In this document: piece after piece, positions 11,901-21,886 of the stretch
Numbering within the stretch: position 1 is the first letter of the stretch
Layout of the letters: each line of letters starts with the position of its first letter
Assembly (NCBI RefSeq): GCF_954871325.1
Contig: NC_088775.1
Location: forward strand, 77,725,561 to 77,789,560
Direction of reading: 5' to 3'
Length of the DNA stretch: 64,000 nt
From: Gordionus sp. m RMFG-2023
Taxonomy: Eukaryota; Nematomorpha; Gordioida; Chordodea; Parachordodidae
The notes under the pieces: generated by a model
Seen by the model: the letters and a program-made list of their open reading frames with translations, nothing else
What the model was told of the DNA's origin: nothing
Database searches by the model: none
Made by a program: the position numbers and the translations under genes

Positions 11901-14900
11901 GAATTAAAAACCATTCATTTATTTGGGTTATAAATGTACTAAGAGAGGGGACATTTGTTTTATAATACTTCTACTGATCCTATATAAATGTTCTTGCTGC
12001 AAGTCGAGGGGGACAAATATTAAACACGTATAACTCTGCTTTTGACTCAACATTAACTTATAAAATATGAAATTCTTCATGAACATTAGCTCTAATTTCC
12101 TTGAGTTCTAATAAAGTTATTCTCATCTTCTTAATCAAGTCAATGTCATGTTTTTGAAAAGTATTATATAAAATAGTTGTATAATTAAATAATGCATTCT
12201 AATAAGAAAAAAAATTTGGAATAAGTATTGAATCCAGTAATTTTCTTGCTTCTGAGGAAATATTTCTTTCAAGCCATTGTGATATTTCAGTAATAGCATT
12301 AATAATCGGTTCTTCTAACTCCATAAAAGCTGTTACTGATTGATGGTGGAGACTCGATCTCGTTGGACAGGCTTGCAGTTTCTTTCTCCCTGTTGGACAA
12401 GGAGTTTCAGAGATAATTATTATTTGACTAGAAATTTAGATAAATAATACGCCACTAAAATTTGAAAATAATAGGTAAATTACGCCAAGGAAAACTTGAA
12501 ATCGAAATTAATTGATAAAATAACTTAGTAGATGAATGTGATAAATAAATGTAATTAATGAGATAGGAATAAATATTAACAAATATAAATTAATATTAAC
12601 AATAATATTTTTGAAAAATATAATCCGGCATTTGCATTTTTTGCTTGGGGGGGGGGGTGTCCTCTTGCCCCCCCCCTCCGTTGCTTACACGCCTGATCTA
12701 GTGTTGCAAAATCGTTATATTTGAGTCAATTTTTAAAACGGCTAACTCAGTAAATTATCCTGAAAAATATTACACAAGCCTAAAGATTTTGCTCATAGCT
12801 GATAAAGTTTTGCACTATTAGCGAATTCTCGAGACTTAGGCAATATTTTTCTGGCTAAAATATTTAGTTAGCCGTTTTTTAAAATAGGCTCAAATGGAGC
12901 TATTTTGCATCATTATATACATCTACTCATCTCATTTACTTTTTGAAAGTATAACATCTATAATTTAACAATACCATAGCATAAGTCATTTCATTATATT
13001 ATAATGATCAAAATATTTTTATTGATAAATAACTTATTTATATAATTACATTAATCCATTTACATAATAAGTAATAATATATTATGAAATTTGAGAATTT
13101 TTTAAAAAGTAAGACGCCATTTTATCAGATCGAAAATTTTATAATATCCGCCTATAGCCGATATTTTAAAAAAGTGAAATATTGGCCCGATCTGATCCGA
13201 TATAAAATATCGGTGTATCCTTAGTTTAAATGTTATTAATATAATTAATTCAAGCGATTGATTTAGATAATCTATTAGATTTAGTTTAATTCGCTCAAGT
13301 ACAACCGCAATAATGCCTTTAGCGGAAATAGTTATCGGTATTAACGTGATGCGATGAAATATATTATTTATTTTCTTATACTTACTTGCCTGGTAGGTAT
13401 TGTAAATAAAATGTGAAAATCCAAATTTTATAGGTGTTATAAAGTATATCTTTTATAAAATTTAAAAAAAAAATTATTTTTTTAAGATATGGCACCTATT
13501 ATTAAAAATATCATCTCGGAATTACTTCTTCTGAAGTAATAAGTAAATATACCGAGAAAATGGAGAACCGCACCAACCATCCGCATATATATGGTGTCAA
13601 TTAAGCTCATGTTTTTATTCCAAGACTCCAAAATATCTCTATATGCTCATAAAAACGGATGGATATAATATTAGATCCCAAATTGACCCATCATACTATG
13701 GAAAGTATTCTAAATATCCTCTGCTTGATGTTAGCCCTTTTGATCATTCAATAGACCACAATAGTCCTAGCAGTAGTAAAGATATGAATTCTTATACTAA
13801 AAAATTTATTTTAACCTTATCTTTTGATGATTGGAAAAAAATAAAACCTACTAATAAAAATTATAATAATACCACAAAGAAGGGAAGGCCATATTCTGTG
13901 TTGCGGAATATGGGCTGATATAATACAATCTCATTTTTGGGATGCTACAAGATTACCTTGTTCGATTCAGTTCATTAGAGCAAAGGTGTATGATAATGGC
14001 CCATACTATGTAGTGATGAAAGGAGAATGTTCCTATTGTAAATCAATTTTAAAAATTTGTATTCCAGTACGTCCGTAGTTAGAGCAGAGAGCTATCGTGG
14101 AATGCGTTTATAGTCATTTTAGAGAAGATCATGAGCAAAATAAAAAAAAAGAAGATTAGCCGACGAGACACGGGTTAATTTTGCAAAGGAAATTATTAAA
14201 ATGCAACGTCTTTCGTACTGAGCTAGCAAGTAAATTTATGAAATTCGATTATATGTTCTTCAACCGAGGTTATTTGAAAAGCAAAATCTATGGCGGTTAT
14301 GGCAGCTCGCTACGATGAAAATCCCATTTCATTAGCAAAAAACACGATACCATTTATCAACTGTTTTCGAGATATAGGTTTAGATAGATTCTATGTACAT
14401 TATTGGAGTTGGGAACAAATGCAGGTTTATAAAGCGTATAATATCAAAACTTTTTTAAAAAATATCTAAGGATCCCACTGGTAGTGTGGTACGCAATATT
14501 GATAAACCGTTTAAAAAATCGGGTCCTATATTCTTATATGATACTGCTGTCAGAAATCCACAAACAAAATATCAATACTCAGTGTGCAACATGCTTTCTG
14601 AAAGGCATGATACAGAAAGTATAGCCATTTCCCTTAATTTTGTATACGAGATGGAGCCACAGTGCCCAATGAAATTATATCCGAACCGACATGTCTCTTG
14701 CCTTATTATCGGCTATATGCATTGCATTCACAGCGCATTCATCTTTAAATAATTACATAATGGCCTGTACTTTATTTTCAATCATGGTTTAATAAAAATA
14801 CCACGTTGTTATATCCGGTGTTGTGACTCACACAAGAAAATTAGTAACTACATGGAAATGTTTGAAAGGAAAATCACGTCGTATACGTTAATTTTATATA

Positions 14901-17900
14901 ACCTAATGATTTTGACAAAGGATATCTATAATCTTCAAAAAACTTGATATTCAATATTCGTTATAGCTTTAAGCGAAACGGAAGAAGTAATATAAATATA
15001 ATCCTAAAAAATTACTAAATGTGAATGCGCAATAAGTTGGCTTAAAGAAAAATTTTCGTTTGGGTCTTATCAGAAAAAGAGAATGATAACAATGAGGAGC
15101 CCTTATATGATATTGATTGTTTCTATTCTCATTCAGGTGATAATAAATTCGCGCAATGGTGCTCTGATATTTTTAAGAAGCCAAAAATACAAGGAGATCA
15201 TGACAATCTAAAATATCTCCAACGCAAATTTTTCTTTAAGCCAACTTATTGCGCATTCACATTCAGTAATTTTTTTAGGATTATATTTATATTACTTCCT
15301 TCCGTTTCGCTTAAAGCTATAACGAATATTGAATATCAAGTTTTTTGAAGATTATAGATATCCTTTGTCAACATCATTAGGTTATATAAAATTAACGTAT
15401 ACGATGTGATTATCCTTTCAGACATTTCCATGTAGTTACTAATTTTATTGTGTGAGTCACAACACCGGTTATAACAAAGTGGTATTTTTATTAAACCAGT
15501 ATTGAAAATAAATAATGGCAGGCCATTATGTAATTATTGAAAGATGAATGCGCTGTGAATGCAATGCATATAGTCGATAATAAGGCAAGAGACATGTCGG
15601 TTCGGATATAATTTCATTGGGCACTGTGGCTCCATCTCGTATCCAAAATTTAGGCAAATGACTATACTTTCTGTATCATGCCTTTCAGAAAGCATGTTGC
15701 ACACTGAGTATTGATATTTTGTTTGTGGATTTCTGACATCAGTATCATATAAGAATATAGGACCCGATTTTTCCCAAACGGTCTATCAAAATTGCGTACC
15801 ACACCACCAGTGGGATCATTAGATATTTTTGAAATATCTTATAAATCTGCATTTGTTCCCTACTCCAATAATGTACATAGAATCTATCTAAAATAAATGG
15901 TATCGTGTTTTTTGCTAATGAAATGGGATTTTCATCGTAGCGAGCTGCCATAACCGCCATAGATTTTGCTTTTATAATAACCTCGGTTTAAGTAGATGAA
16001 CATATCATCGAATTTCATAAATTTACTTGCTAGCTCAGTACGAAAGACGTTGCATTTTAATAATTTCCTTTGCAAAATTAACCAGTGTCTCATCGGCTAA
16101 TCTTCTTTTTTTTATATTTTGCTCATGATCTTCTCAAAAATGGCCACTATAAACGCATTCCACTATAGCTCTCTGCTCTAACTACGGACGTACTGGAATA
16201 CAAGCTTTTAAAATTGATTTACAATAGGAACATTCTCCTTTCATAATATGGGTCATTATCATACACCTTTGCCCTAATGACCTGAATCGAACAAGGTTAT
16301 CTTGTAACATCCCAAAAATTAGATTGTATTTTATCAGCCCATATTCCGCAACACAGAATATGGCCTTCCCTTCTTTGTGGTATTATTATTATTAAAAATT
16401 TTATTAATAGGTTTTATTTTTTTCCATTCATCAAAAGATAAGGTTAAAATAAATTTTTTAGTATAAGATTTCATATCTTTACTACTGCTAGGACTATTGT
16501 GGTCTATTGAATGATCAAAAGGGCTAACATCAAGCAAATGTTATTAAGAATACTTTTCATAGTATGCTGGGTCAATTTGGGATCTAATATAATATCTATC
16601 CGTTTTTATAATATACAGATATTTTGGAGTATTGGAATATACATGCGCTTAATGGACACCATATATATGCGGATGGTGCGTGAGGTTTTCCATTTTCTTG
16701 GTATAAATCATTTACATATTGTTTCAGAAAAAATAATATATATTTTTTAAATTTATAAAACACTTTCTATAAAACTTGAATTTTCACATTTTATTTTACA
16801 ATAATAAATAATAAATTTCATCGCATCACGTCAATAAAATGCCAAAATTGCAATATCGGGGGGCTAAACTTCACGCTATAATATAAGTTAATTTGATTTC
16901 CGAAATGTTTGATGGATATGAAATTTAATTTGAAGCATCATTAAGAAGAGACAAAGGTTCTCTATCGTTGTTCGTTAAAAAATTTAAAAAAAAATTAATT
17001 TTGAGTGTTTTTATTTTTGGCGCCATATTTTTAACTATCAATAGCTGGTAAACTGTAATGGTCAAATTGAGTTTGAAAGGGTACAAATCAGTCCAACTTG
17101 TAAACCATTGAAAATCCAAAAGAATTGCAATATTGGAGGGGGGGGGGCTAACTTCTCGCTTTAATATAAGTTTAAAATCTGATTTCCGAAATAAATAATC
17201 GAGATAAAAATTTATTTGAAGTATCATTCAGAAGAGAAAAAGATTATCTATCGTTGTACTTTAGGAAATTTTGGGTATTACACTTTTTATTAAATTCAAA
17301 ATTTGGGGGCTGTTGTGAAATTGGCTCCCATTTTGTTCTTTGAATATCTCAAAAACATATTACAAATCGAAATGAAAACGGTCCAAATCAGTCTGTAAGA
17401 GCACGATATAGTGAAAAATTGGGAATCTCGCATATATCTCCTAGTAAATTTTTAAAGTAGTAATTAATATTAATAGATGCTAGGGGATTAGATACATTTA
17501 TTTAAATTAAGTTTTTAAAAAAATCTTCAAAAATGGACGAAATAAAAAGCTTTATGGATTATAAAGATGCCGTTTAGATTTGTAATTTGGATACCTTTGA
17601 TTCTTTCTCAATGATCACTATATCATTACTTATAAGCTTTATTTCTAATTACATATATTAAATATTTTACTCTTTATTTAAATTATTTATTTTTCAAATT
17701 TAAAATAAAAAAATATAACAAAATATATATTATATACATTTAAAGCTTGATAATATCTTCTAAAACATTTTTAATTTAATAGATTTATATAAATCTTTTA
17801 TAAACTGTGACCTTCAAGATTTAACATATTTTGTTTTGAGGTCGCGCCAAAGACACTTTATGGACTGGGTATGTATGCTTCTATTAACTGGGTCTACAAA

Positions 17901-20900
17901 AAATTTTCAAATAAATATTTTAAACATTCTCACTATTTTAAAAAATTATTAAACAATTCACCATTTGACGCGGAAAATATAAATTTTTTATTGGCAATAA
18001 AAAAATCCGACTCAGGTTTGGAAAAAATAAATTTTCTATCCTATTTGTTTAATAAACATATTATACGTCCTGGTAGGGTCTTTGCCTTGCTTACAAGATT
18101 TATTCATTAAATTTTTGCTGTAGTAACCATAATATTAGGGATGTAGATATATTTTTATCGGATCGGACCATTTCACCCATTTTAAAATATCGGTTATCGG
18201 CCAATATTATAAAATTTTCCGATCCGATAAAAAATGACTTTTTTAGAAAAAATAAATTGTTATAAAATTTTTATAAAAAGTTATATCTAAAAAACCATTT
18301 ATTTTTATAAAAATAATAATTAATTAATAAACATTCTGCTATATTGAAAAAGTATATTAAAAATTAAAATCATTGGTATCTTTACAGAATACATAATTAG
18401 ATATGATATCGGATCGGTAATCGGCCGATATCCATTTAGTATCGAGAATATCGGATCTGAAAACTACATATTCAATATCCCAAAGTTCCTTAAAGCATAA
18501 ACGCGAAATATTTTAAGGATATTTTGTTACTTATTGTCTTTATAACACGGTAAATTCCTCCACCAAAGAAATCAAGGTATAAATATTGGTTTATTAAATT
18601 AATAATTTTTTTTGATATTATTAAATTTTTTATTGATATTAGATATTACGCAATTAGAAAAACAATTTAATATTTTTGTAAAAAGAAAATGAAAAATTAA
18701 TTAATAGGACCAAACCTCAACATAAATTTTATTTAATGATCCTTTTGTTTTATACTAATAAATTTATAATAAATTGCAACTATAATCGATACGCGCAGAA
18801 TTGTCTCCGCGCCAAATTATCGCTGTGCCGATTTAACGCATAACCTTTTAAATAACCTTAGAAGCACTTAAATAAATATCATGCTAATTTTTATTTTAAG
18901 GGTGCTAAGTTTTACCTCTATCTTAGATGCCAATATTTATTAATGTTGTGGTTTGATATCATATTTTATTGTTTCTATATTTGCCAACAAATGAAATATT
19001 TTATTCAAAATCCGAATAAAAATCTGTTCAGTTTCTTTGAAAATCCATACCGAACCTTCACCTTTACTAAGTTTGTTATTTTCCACTAGGATAACGATTT
19101 CAAATACTCAATTTTTTAAAAAAAAAGAGAAGATAAATATATTAGAAAGTCCCATGAGAACTCTTCTTTTTCATCAAAGAAATAATAATCCTCTAGCGTT
19201 TGTTGTGAGTAATTTTTCAATGTTGCGAAATTTATAGTTTGTGCTAAATGGTAACCACTCTAGACCTGAGCGTAATTACATAAAAGGGAAAAATAATTTT
19301 AATTATTAAAAAGTAAATAAATAAATAAAGTGGAAGTATTAGTTAAGTAAATGACTACAATTTGGAAATGATGGGGATTAGCGAACTACTTTATTTAAAA
19401 AAAATAAATACCGGTAACGCGTCACTTTTAAAATGTTCTTTTGCAAAATAAATTCTAATCTTTTTTATCTCATAACCTTGCATTCATAGTTTTTGTATAC
19501 TTCGCTACGAATTCACGCTAACTGTGAATGCAGGCATGTGTTTAAATCAATTTAAATAGTATACTTATTTTTTTAAAATCTATTAAGCAATCCACACACA
19601 CATATATATTACATTCAATATTATCAATTTCAAGATAGCAAAACCAACGGGAACCATTAAAGATGTACAATTTTTGCACAAAGGATGTGATCGCGATATC
19701 GATTGTTATTCAGCCTTTTGGAGTAACGAGAAATTTGTTAGCACTGGTCTTAAAGAAAAACTCGACTCATTGTCCATTCAAAACGTTTACATTTGCGGTT
19801 TGGCATTAGACATTTGTGTGTGTAATAAATAATTTTTTATTATTATTTAACAACTCTTCTTTACCATATAACTTTTTTTCCTATGAATCTGATCTGTCAA
19901 AAAAAATCATTTTAGTGGTATAAAATAGAATTGTTTTGAAATTAAGTTTGTTTGTTAATGTGGCACTTTACAAATAGGGCTAGGAAAATAAAAAATAAAA
20001 CAGTTTTAGTTTTATCATTTGAACCGCATCGGTTCTAAGAAACCAGAATTTTCATTTGAAAATTTCATGTACCAAGCAGAACCACCTTTTGAAAGTATCG
20101 AAAACCGGAAACAACCCTTCTAATCCTAGGTTTCACACTCTCATTTTTGACTTAATTTGATTATTGCATCTAAGTCCATTAATACTTCTCTTAAGAGTCT
20201 AATTTAATTTAGAAATTCACTTGGCTTGAACGGAGTGGGGATAAAAATGTTAAGAGCCAAATGTCATTATTGAGATGGTAGGTGTTTATAACGGATCGAA
20301 TTTATATTCGAATCATTCAGACGATTCACTGTTTTTTTAGTTGATAATTTTATTTATGTTATAAGTTTTACTTCGACAACATTAAAGGAGCTTTAGATTA
20401 TATATAACTTAGGGTTAGGTTCTAAATCCCTAAAACAAAAAACTAAAAATTGGGGATTTCGCTTATATCTCTTTCAAAATTTTAAAAGTAATAATGAAAA
20501 TAATATTAATAGATGCTAGGGCAGTAGACATATGTATTTAAATGAGTTTTAAAAACTTCGATAAAAAGGGAAAAAATATTGTTCCCAGTTGGGAACAAAT
20601 TTTGGGAATATTGATGATATTTCTCTTATTTTTAGCTATCTTTTTAGAAAAAACTCAATTAAATACAAAGGGCTACCTCCCTATCATCTATTAATATTAT
20701 TTTCAATATTGCTTTTAAAATTTTCAAGAAAATATAAGCGAGATCCCCAATTTTAGTGATTTAGAACGTAGTCCTAAGTTATAAATTCTAAAAATTCCCA
20801 TTTTTATAGCGATTTAGAACGGGACCAAAACTTACATTTAATAATTTAATAAAGTTTGTCCCTGGGTTTAAGGTATTAATAAAATGAGAATATAACGTGT

Positions 20901-21833
20901 TTTTGAAAAATCATTCCATTCTATCAATTTACTCAAAATTTTACCCCAGGTCCTTGGTTTTGAGAGATTAACTTTTTTTGTGTTTTTAATAAAAATAAAT
21001 CTTTCTCTAAATCAGTTATTGAAGACTAGATTGTTATCAATACTAAGGCAATTTTACATAATAGATTTGAGAAATGTCCGCCTAATTTTTGTAGTGATTA
21101 CTTTGTTTTATAAATAAGAATATCAACTTTGAATTATCAAAAAATATAAATTTATATAGATAAAGAAAAATTACGATCACTATAAATATGTCATTTACAA
21201 AAATATTCATAAATAATACAGATCCATTTTTGAAACAAACTAAATTAAAAAGATTTCTCATTGAATGTTAAAGAAAAAATATGGAGTATTTTGTTTTATT
21301 TTTGTAAATTCAAAAGAAATGTCATAATTTTTTCTTTCTTTTTCCCAGTCCTACTATAAATAAAAATAACCATCCTTAAATTATACCTTACAATATGAAT
21401 TTATATAATATTACTTAAAATAATAAGAAATTTTATACCTTAAAGTAGATTTGACGCCAAATTTTTCAACGCCCGGCCACGGCCAGAGCCATATATTTTT
21501 TTGACTGGCCATTTATTTTATTTAATTTTATGGGCGATTTTTATAATGTGGCTTTCTTTTTGTTGACTATTTCAGAATTTCAGAAATGCTCTTTAACTCT
21601 GAACAAAATTTAATCTTTCTCTATATGACCAAGATCACACTGCTATGGATTCTAAAGACTTTGGCTACAACACTTATTTGATAGTGGATGCTTGCAGAGG
21701 AGTCGATACTTTCAAAATAAACGAAGCTTTGGTTAATATGAGTGATAATGGTATTTCGATAATTCAAGCCAATCAAGTTAATAAATATTTGAAATATAAA
21801 TTAGTTATTTTTAGTTTTACCTCATTAGGATAG
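5482..21833 (+). CDS. Naam: nicotinamidase (Naam/PNC1 family), 4 exons
   Basis: Hydrolyses nicotinamide to nicotinate and ammonia, the first step of the NAD salvage route used by invertebrates, fungi and bacteria. Exons 5482-5772, 5810-5947, 19635-19821 and 21634-21833 join in frame (phases 0, 0, 1) to about 271 residues, normal for the family. Expected residues are present: catalytic Asp20 (LLLVDVQNDF), Lys159 (LHKGCDRDIDCYSAF) and Cys204 (GLALDICV); metal ligands Asp70, His72 (QDWHPKSH) and His128 (IMWPKHC). WGAEL and YLIVDACRGVD are further family blocks. No signal peptide or membrane segment is seen, so it is likely cytosolic. The start at 5482 is the first ATG; Met7 (5500) is an alternative. 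Intron 2 could instead be counted as starting at 5764, since both GT sites keep frame. The C-terminus after ANQVNKYLKYK is unlike relatives and may continue in an unseen exon. The third intron is about 13.7 kb of transposons. Confidence 0.9.
5948..8027. other. start of the 13.7-kb intron 3; no coding seen
   Basis: AT-rich intron sequence. At about 6311-6455 a GC-richer stretch is bounded by CAATGGGCAGGTT and AACCTGCCCAACC in opposite orientation. It looks like a small MITE, but I see no clear target duplication. The repeated phrase ACTGGTCAAAT...GA occurs near 7011 and 7054. The 7640-8010 stretch is A-rich with several AGAAA-type runs. Confidence 0.45.
8028..8337. repeat. 21-bp minisatellite, polypyrimidine on the plus strand
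   Basis: About 14 imperfect copies of a 21-bp unit close to CCTTTTTTGATTGACACTTTT. The plus strand is almost all pyrimidine between short GATTG interruptions. Because 21 is divisible by 3, it creates open frames on both strands (a repeated Phe-Pro-Phe-Leu frame forward, a Lys-Gly-Lys frame reverse). These are by-products of the repeat, not genes. It lies inside nicotinamidase intron 3. Confidence 0.9.
8689..10627. mobile_element. hAT-type element with AACCGG ends, split by another hAT
   Basis: The left end CAGGGCTTCAAACCGG and right end CCGGTTCAAAGCTCTA are inverted repeats. They are flanked by an exact 8-bp target duplication GTTTAAAT (8681-8688 and 10628-10635), the hAT signature. Only about 130 bp of left and 310 bp of right sequence belong to this element. 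The middle (8819-10317) is a later insertion. Repeated ACCGAAC-like motifs lie near both ends. No coding of its own remains, so it was probably a MITE. Confidence 0.8.
8819..10317 (+). mobile_element. hAT element, GAGTTGGGCAG family, transposase relic
   Basis: Ends are AGAGTTGGGCAG and CTGCCCAACTCT with a near-matching target duplication (TAGGGGCA / TGGGGGCA). The subterminal zones are packed with GATACAAG/CTTGTATC motifs, likely transposase-binding repeats. Plus-strand broken frames keep recognisable pieces: AAQEWAKDYKKIF near 9450, then NYHPSIKKFF and TVTIERLFSFGTML near 9800-9890, the hATC dimerisation motif, followed by TPKRQRSNDKLF. Several stops and frame changes and a short length (about 1.5 kb) mean it is not active. 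Two longer relatives in the opposite orientation lie at 21887-24369 and 30167-32638. Confidence 0.85.
10811..12695 (-). mobile_element. hAT element with ZMYM1-like transposase relic
   Basis: The inverted ends CAGGCGCGTACGC and TTGCTTACACGCCTG are flanked by an exact 8-bp duplication ATCTAGTG (10803-10810, 12696-12703). An 11-G run sits just inside each end. The minus strand from about 12380 to 11580 preserves blocks of the hAT transposase type related to zinc-finger MYM-type protein 1: VTAFMELEEPIINAITEI, then SEARKLLDSILIP, KEIRANVHEEF and PPRLAAR. Stops and frame changes interrupt it, and the N-terminal zinc-finger region was not seen. A GC-rich MITE has inserted near its 3' end. Confidence 0.82.
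11256..11572. mobile_element. GC-rich MITE (GGGCCGGGCC type)
   Basis: About 315 bp bounded by CAGAGACTTGCCGGCCCGG and CTCTGCAGGG...CTCTG-like ends. The interior repeats GGGCCGGGCC and CCCGGGC phrases separated by A/T runs. Its composition is quite unlike the host. It resembles the elements at 45392-45702 and 62650-62757. The target duplication is not convincing. Confidence 0.6.
12699..12915. mobile_element. MITE with TAGTGTTG ends (copy 1)
   Basis: A 217-bp element with long inverted halves: the left half contains AACGGCTAACTCAG and the right half TTAGTTAGCCGTT, with a less conserved centre. It has a 7/8 target match (CATACATC / TATACATC). Its first five bases (TAGTG) are part of the duplication made by the larger hAT at 10811-12695, so that hAT landed on this MITE's left end. 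The best-preserved relative is at 47935-48152. Confidence 0.75.
13640..15290 (+). pseudogene. transposase relic of a DDE family (MULE-like?)
   Basis: A plus-strand broken reading frame runs through the left arm and across the spacer. Recognisable blocks in order are KKGRPYSVLRNMG, KGECSYCKSILKICI, KFMKFDYMFFNRGYLKSK, ARYDENPISLAKNTIPFI, FLYDTAVRNPQTKYQYSV, NMLSERHDTESIA, CYIRCCDSH, IALSETEE, CECAISWLKEKFSF and DIDCFYSHSGDNKFAQWC. The order and spacing recall a transposase-like family found in many invertebrate genomes, possibly MULE-like; that comes from memory, not a search. The acidic positions in the FLYDT-preceding, mid and CYIR blocks would be the DDE candidates. Several stops and frame changes disable it. 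The spacer segment exists only once. Confidence 0.6.
15226..16836 (-). pseudogene. inverted partial copy of the same transposase gene
   Basis: The minus strand repeats the blocks of the left arm: MLDVSPFDHSIDHN and KKGRPYSVLRNMG at 16334-16537, MAVMAARYDENPIS near 15960, and VWYAILIDR near 15800. It stops at the block KCECAISWLKEK next to the spacer, so it lacks the downstream part that follows on the plus strand. Independent small differences from the other arm include an extra AAT run near 16385. Confidence 0.75.
16846..17262 (+). repeat. two diverged direct copies of a ~140-bp repeat
   Basis: 16846-16985 and 17122-17262 share the order AATTGCAATAT, a G-run, GGGCTAA, CTTCACGCTATAATATAAGT-like, GATTTCCGAAAT, TTTGAAGCATCATT-like, and TCTATCGTTGT. 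A 10-G run stands at 17138 in the second copy. Origin unknown; an old tandem duplication or two insertions are both possible. Confidence 0.7.
17814..18110 (+). other. unassigned ~98-codon open frame in intron 3
   Basis: Open from about 17814 to a TAA at 18108-18110, with an internal ATG at 17871. It uses codons such as GCG, GTC and GGG that are rare in the surrounding AT-rich DNA, and encodes a basic, aromatic-rich peptide (VAPKTLYGLGMYASINWVY near the start, IIRPGRVFALLTRFIH at the end). I recognise no family. It may be a scrap of a transposon gene or of a retrocopied gene; a hAT-type end begins about 37 bp further on. Confidence 0.35.
18147..18475. mobile_element. fragment of a TAGGGATGTACCGATA-type hAT element
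   Basis: Begins TAGGGATGTAGATA and has the family's paired blocks: TATCGGATCGGACC with AAAATATCGGTTATCGGCC on the left, and ATATGATATCGGATCGGTAATCGGCCG on the right in opposite relation. The right terminus is eroded (GGATCTGAAAACTAC). Only about 330 bp, so a deletion derivative. Confidence 0.7.
18476..19634. other. rest of intron 3, nothing recognised
   Basis: AT-rich. A short GC-richer block at about 18788-18845 (CGATACGCGCAGAATTGTC...) stands out but has no assignable role. The 3' end of the intron is an AT-rich tract ending TTTCAAG at 19634. Confidence 0.5.
19635..19821 (+). CDS. Naam: nicotinamidase exon 3 (catalytic Lys and Cys)
   Basis: 62 codons plus one base. Preceded by TTTCAAG and followed by GTAATA. 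Encodes HKGCDRDIDCYSAFW, with the catalytic lysine, and VYICGLALDICV, with the nucleophilic cysteine. The leftover T joins AT of exon 4 to make a tyrosine codon, which restores the family's reading through the next block. Confidence 0.9.
19822..21633. other. nicotinamidase intron 4 with small repeats
   Basis: 1812 nt. 19974-20130 is bounded by AGGGCTAGG and AATCCTAGG and contains inverted AACCG/CGGTT phrases, a likely MITE. 20405-20780 is a palindromic element described separately. The remainder, including AT-rich 20830-21470 and a GC-richer CCCGGCCACGGCC patch at 21473, shows nothing assignable. Confidence 0.55.
20405..20780. repeat. palindromic MITE-like element
   Basis: Two ~150-bp arms in opposite orientation: AGGTTCTAAATC, TTGGGGATTTCGC and AATAATATTAATAGATGCT on the left, and their reverse complements on the right. 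Near the middle is the perfect palindrome GTTCCCAGTTGGGAAC (20581-20596). A diverged half of the same family lies at about 17410-17560. No target duplication was confirmed. Confidence 0.75.
21634..21833 (+). CDS. Naam: nicotinamidase exon 4 (C-terminal)
   Basis: Starts after TATATGACCAAG and encodes HTAMDSKDFGYNTYLIVD then ACRGVD, the conserved core following the catalytic cysteine, then SDNGISIIQANQV. Relatives usually end shortly after such a valine with a charged tail. Here the frame runs on through LKYK into a hydrophobic stretch and stops at 21831-21833. A composite hAT element begins about 50 bp after the stop. Confidence 0.85.
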
Positions 21834-21886
21834 TCTTATTTAATATTAATCTTCTAAATTAATTGTCTTATATAATGTATTAATAC

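Larger units (their letters stand above)
10705..13223. mobile_element. hAT-type element, TAGGGATGTACCGATA family, with nested insertions
   Basis: The left end TATTGGTGCACCAATACC and right end ATATCGGTGTATCCTTA match the ends of elements at 24668 and 31163. An exact 8-bp duplication GTTTAAAT flanks it (10697-10704, 13224-13231). It carries the family's typical GATCCGATAT blocks. Its own sequence is only a few hundred bases; the rest is a small MITE (from 12699) and a larger hAT (10811-12695). Confidence 0.8.
13345..16836. repeat. giant inverted repeat, ~1.6-kb arms, ~170-bp spacer
   Basis: The sequence at 13345-15059 returns in reverse complement at 15226-16836. The outer edges share GTGATGCGATGAAAT, and the inner edges share ACATTTAGTAATTTTTT-like sequence and GCCAACTTATTGCGC. 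The arms carry the same transposase coding blocks in opposite senses and differ at scattered bases and small indels, so the repeat is old but real rather than an assembly artefact. It lies inside nicotinamidase intron 3. Confidence 0.9.

Noticed and set aside
19037-19237. 66-codon frame in nicotinamidase intron 3
   Set aside because: No family resemblance, and its neighbourhood has the same composition in all frames.
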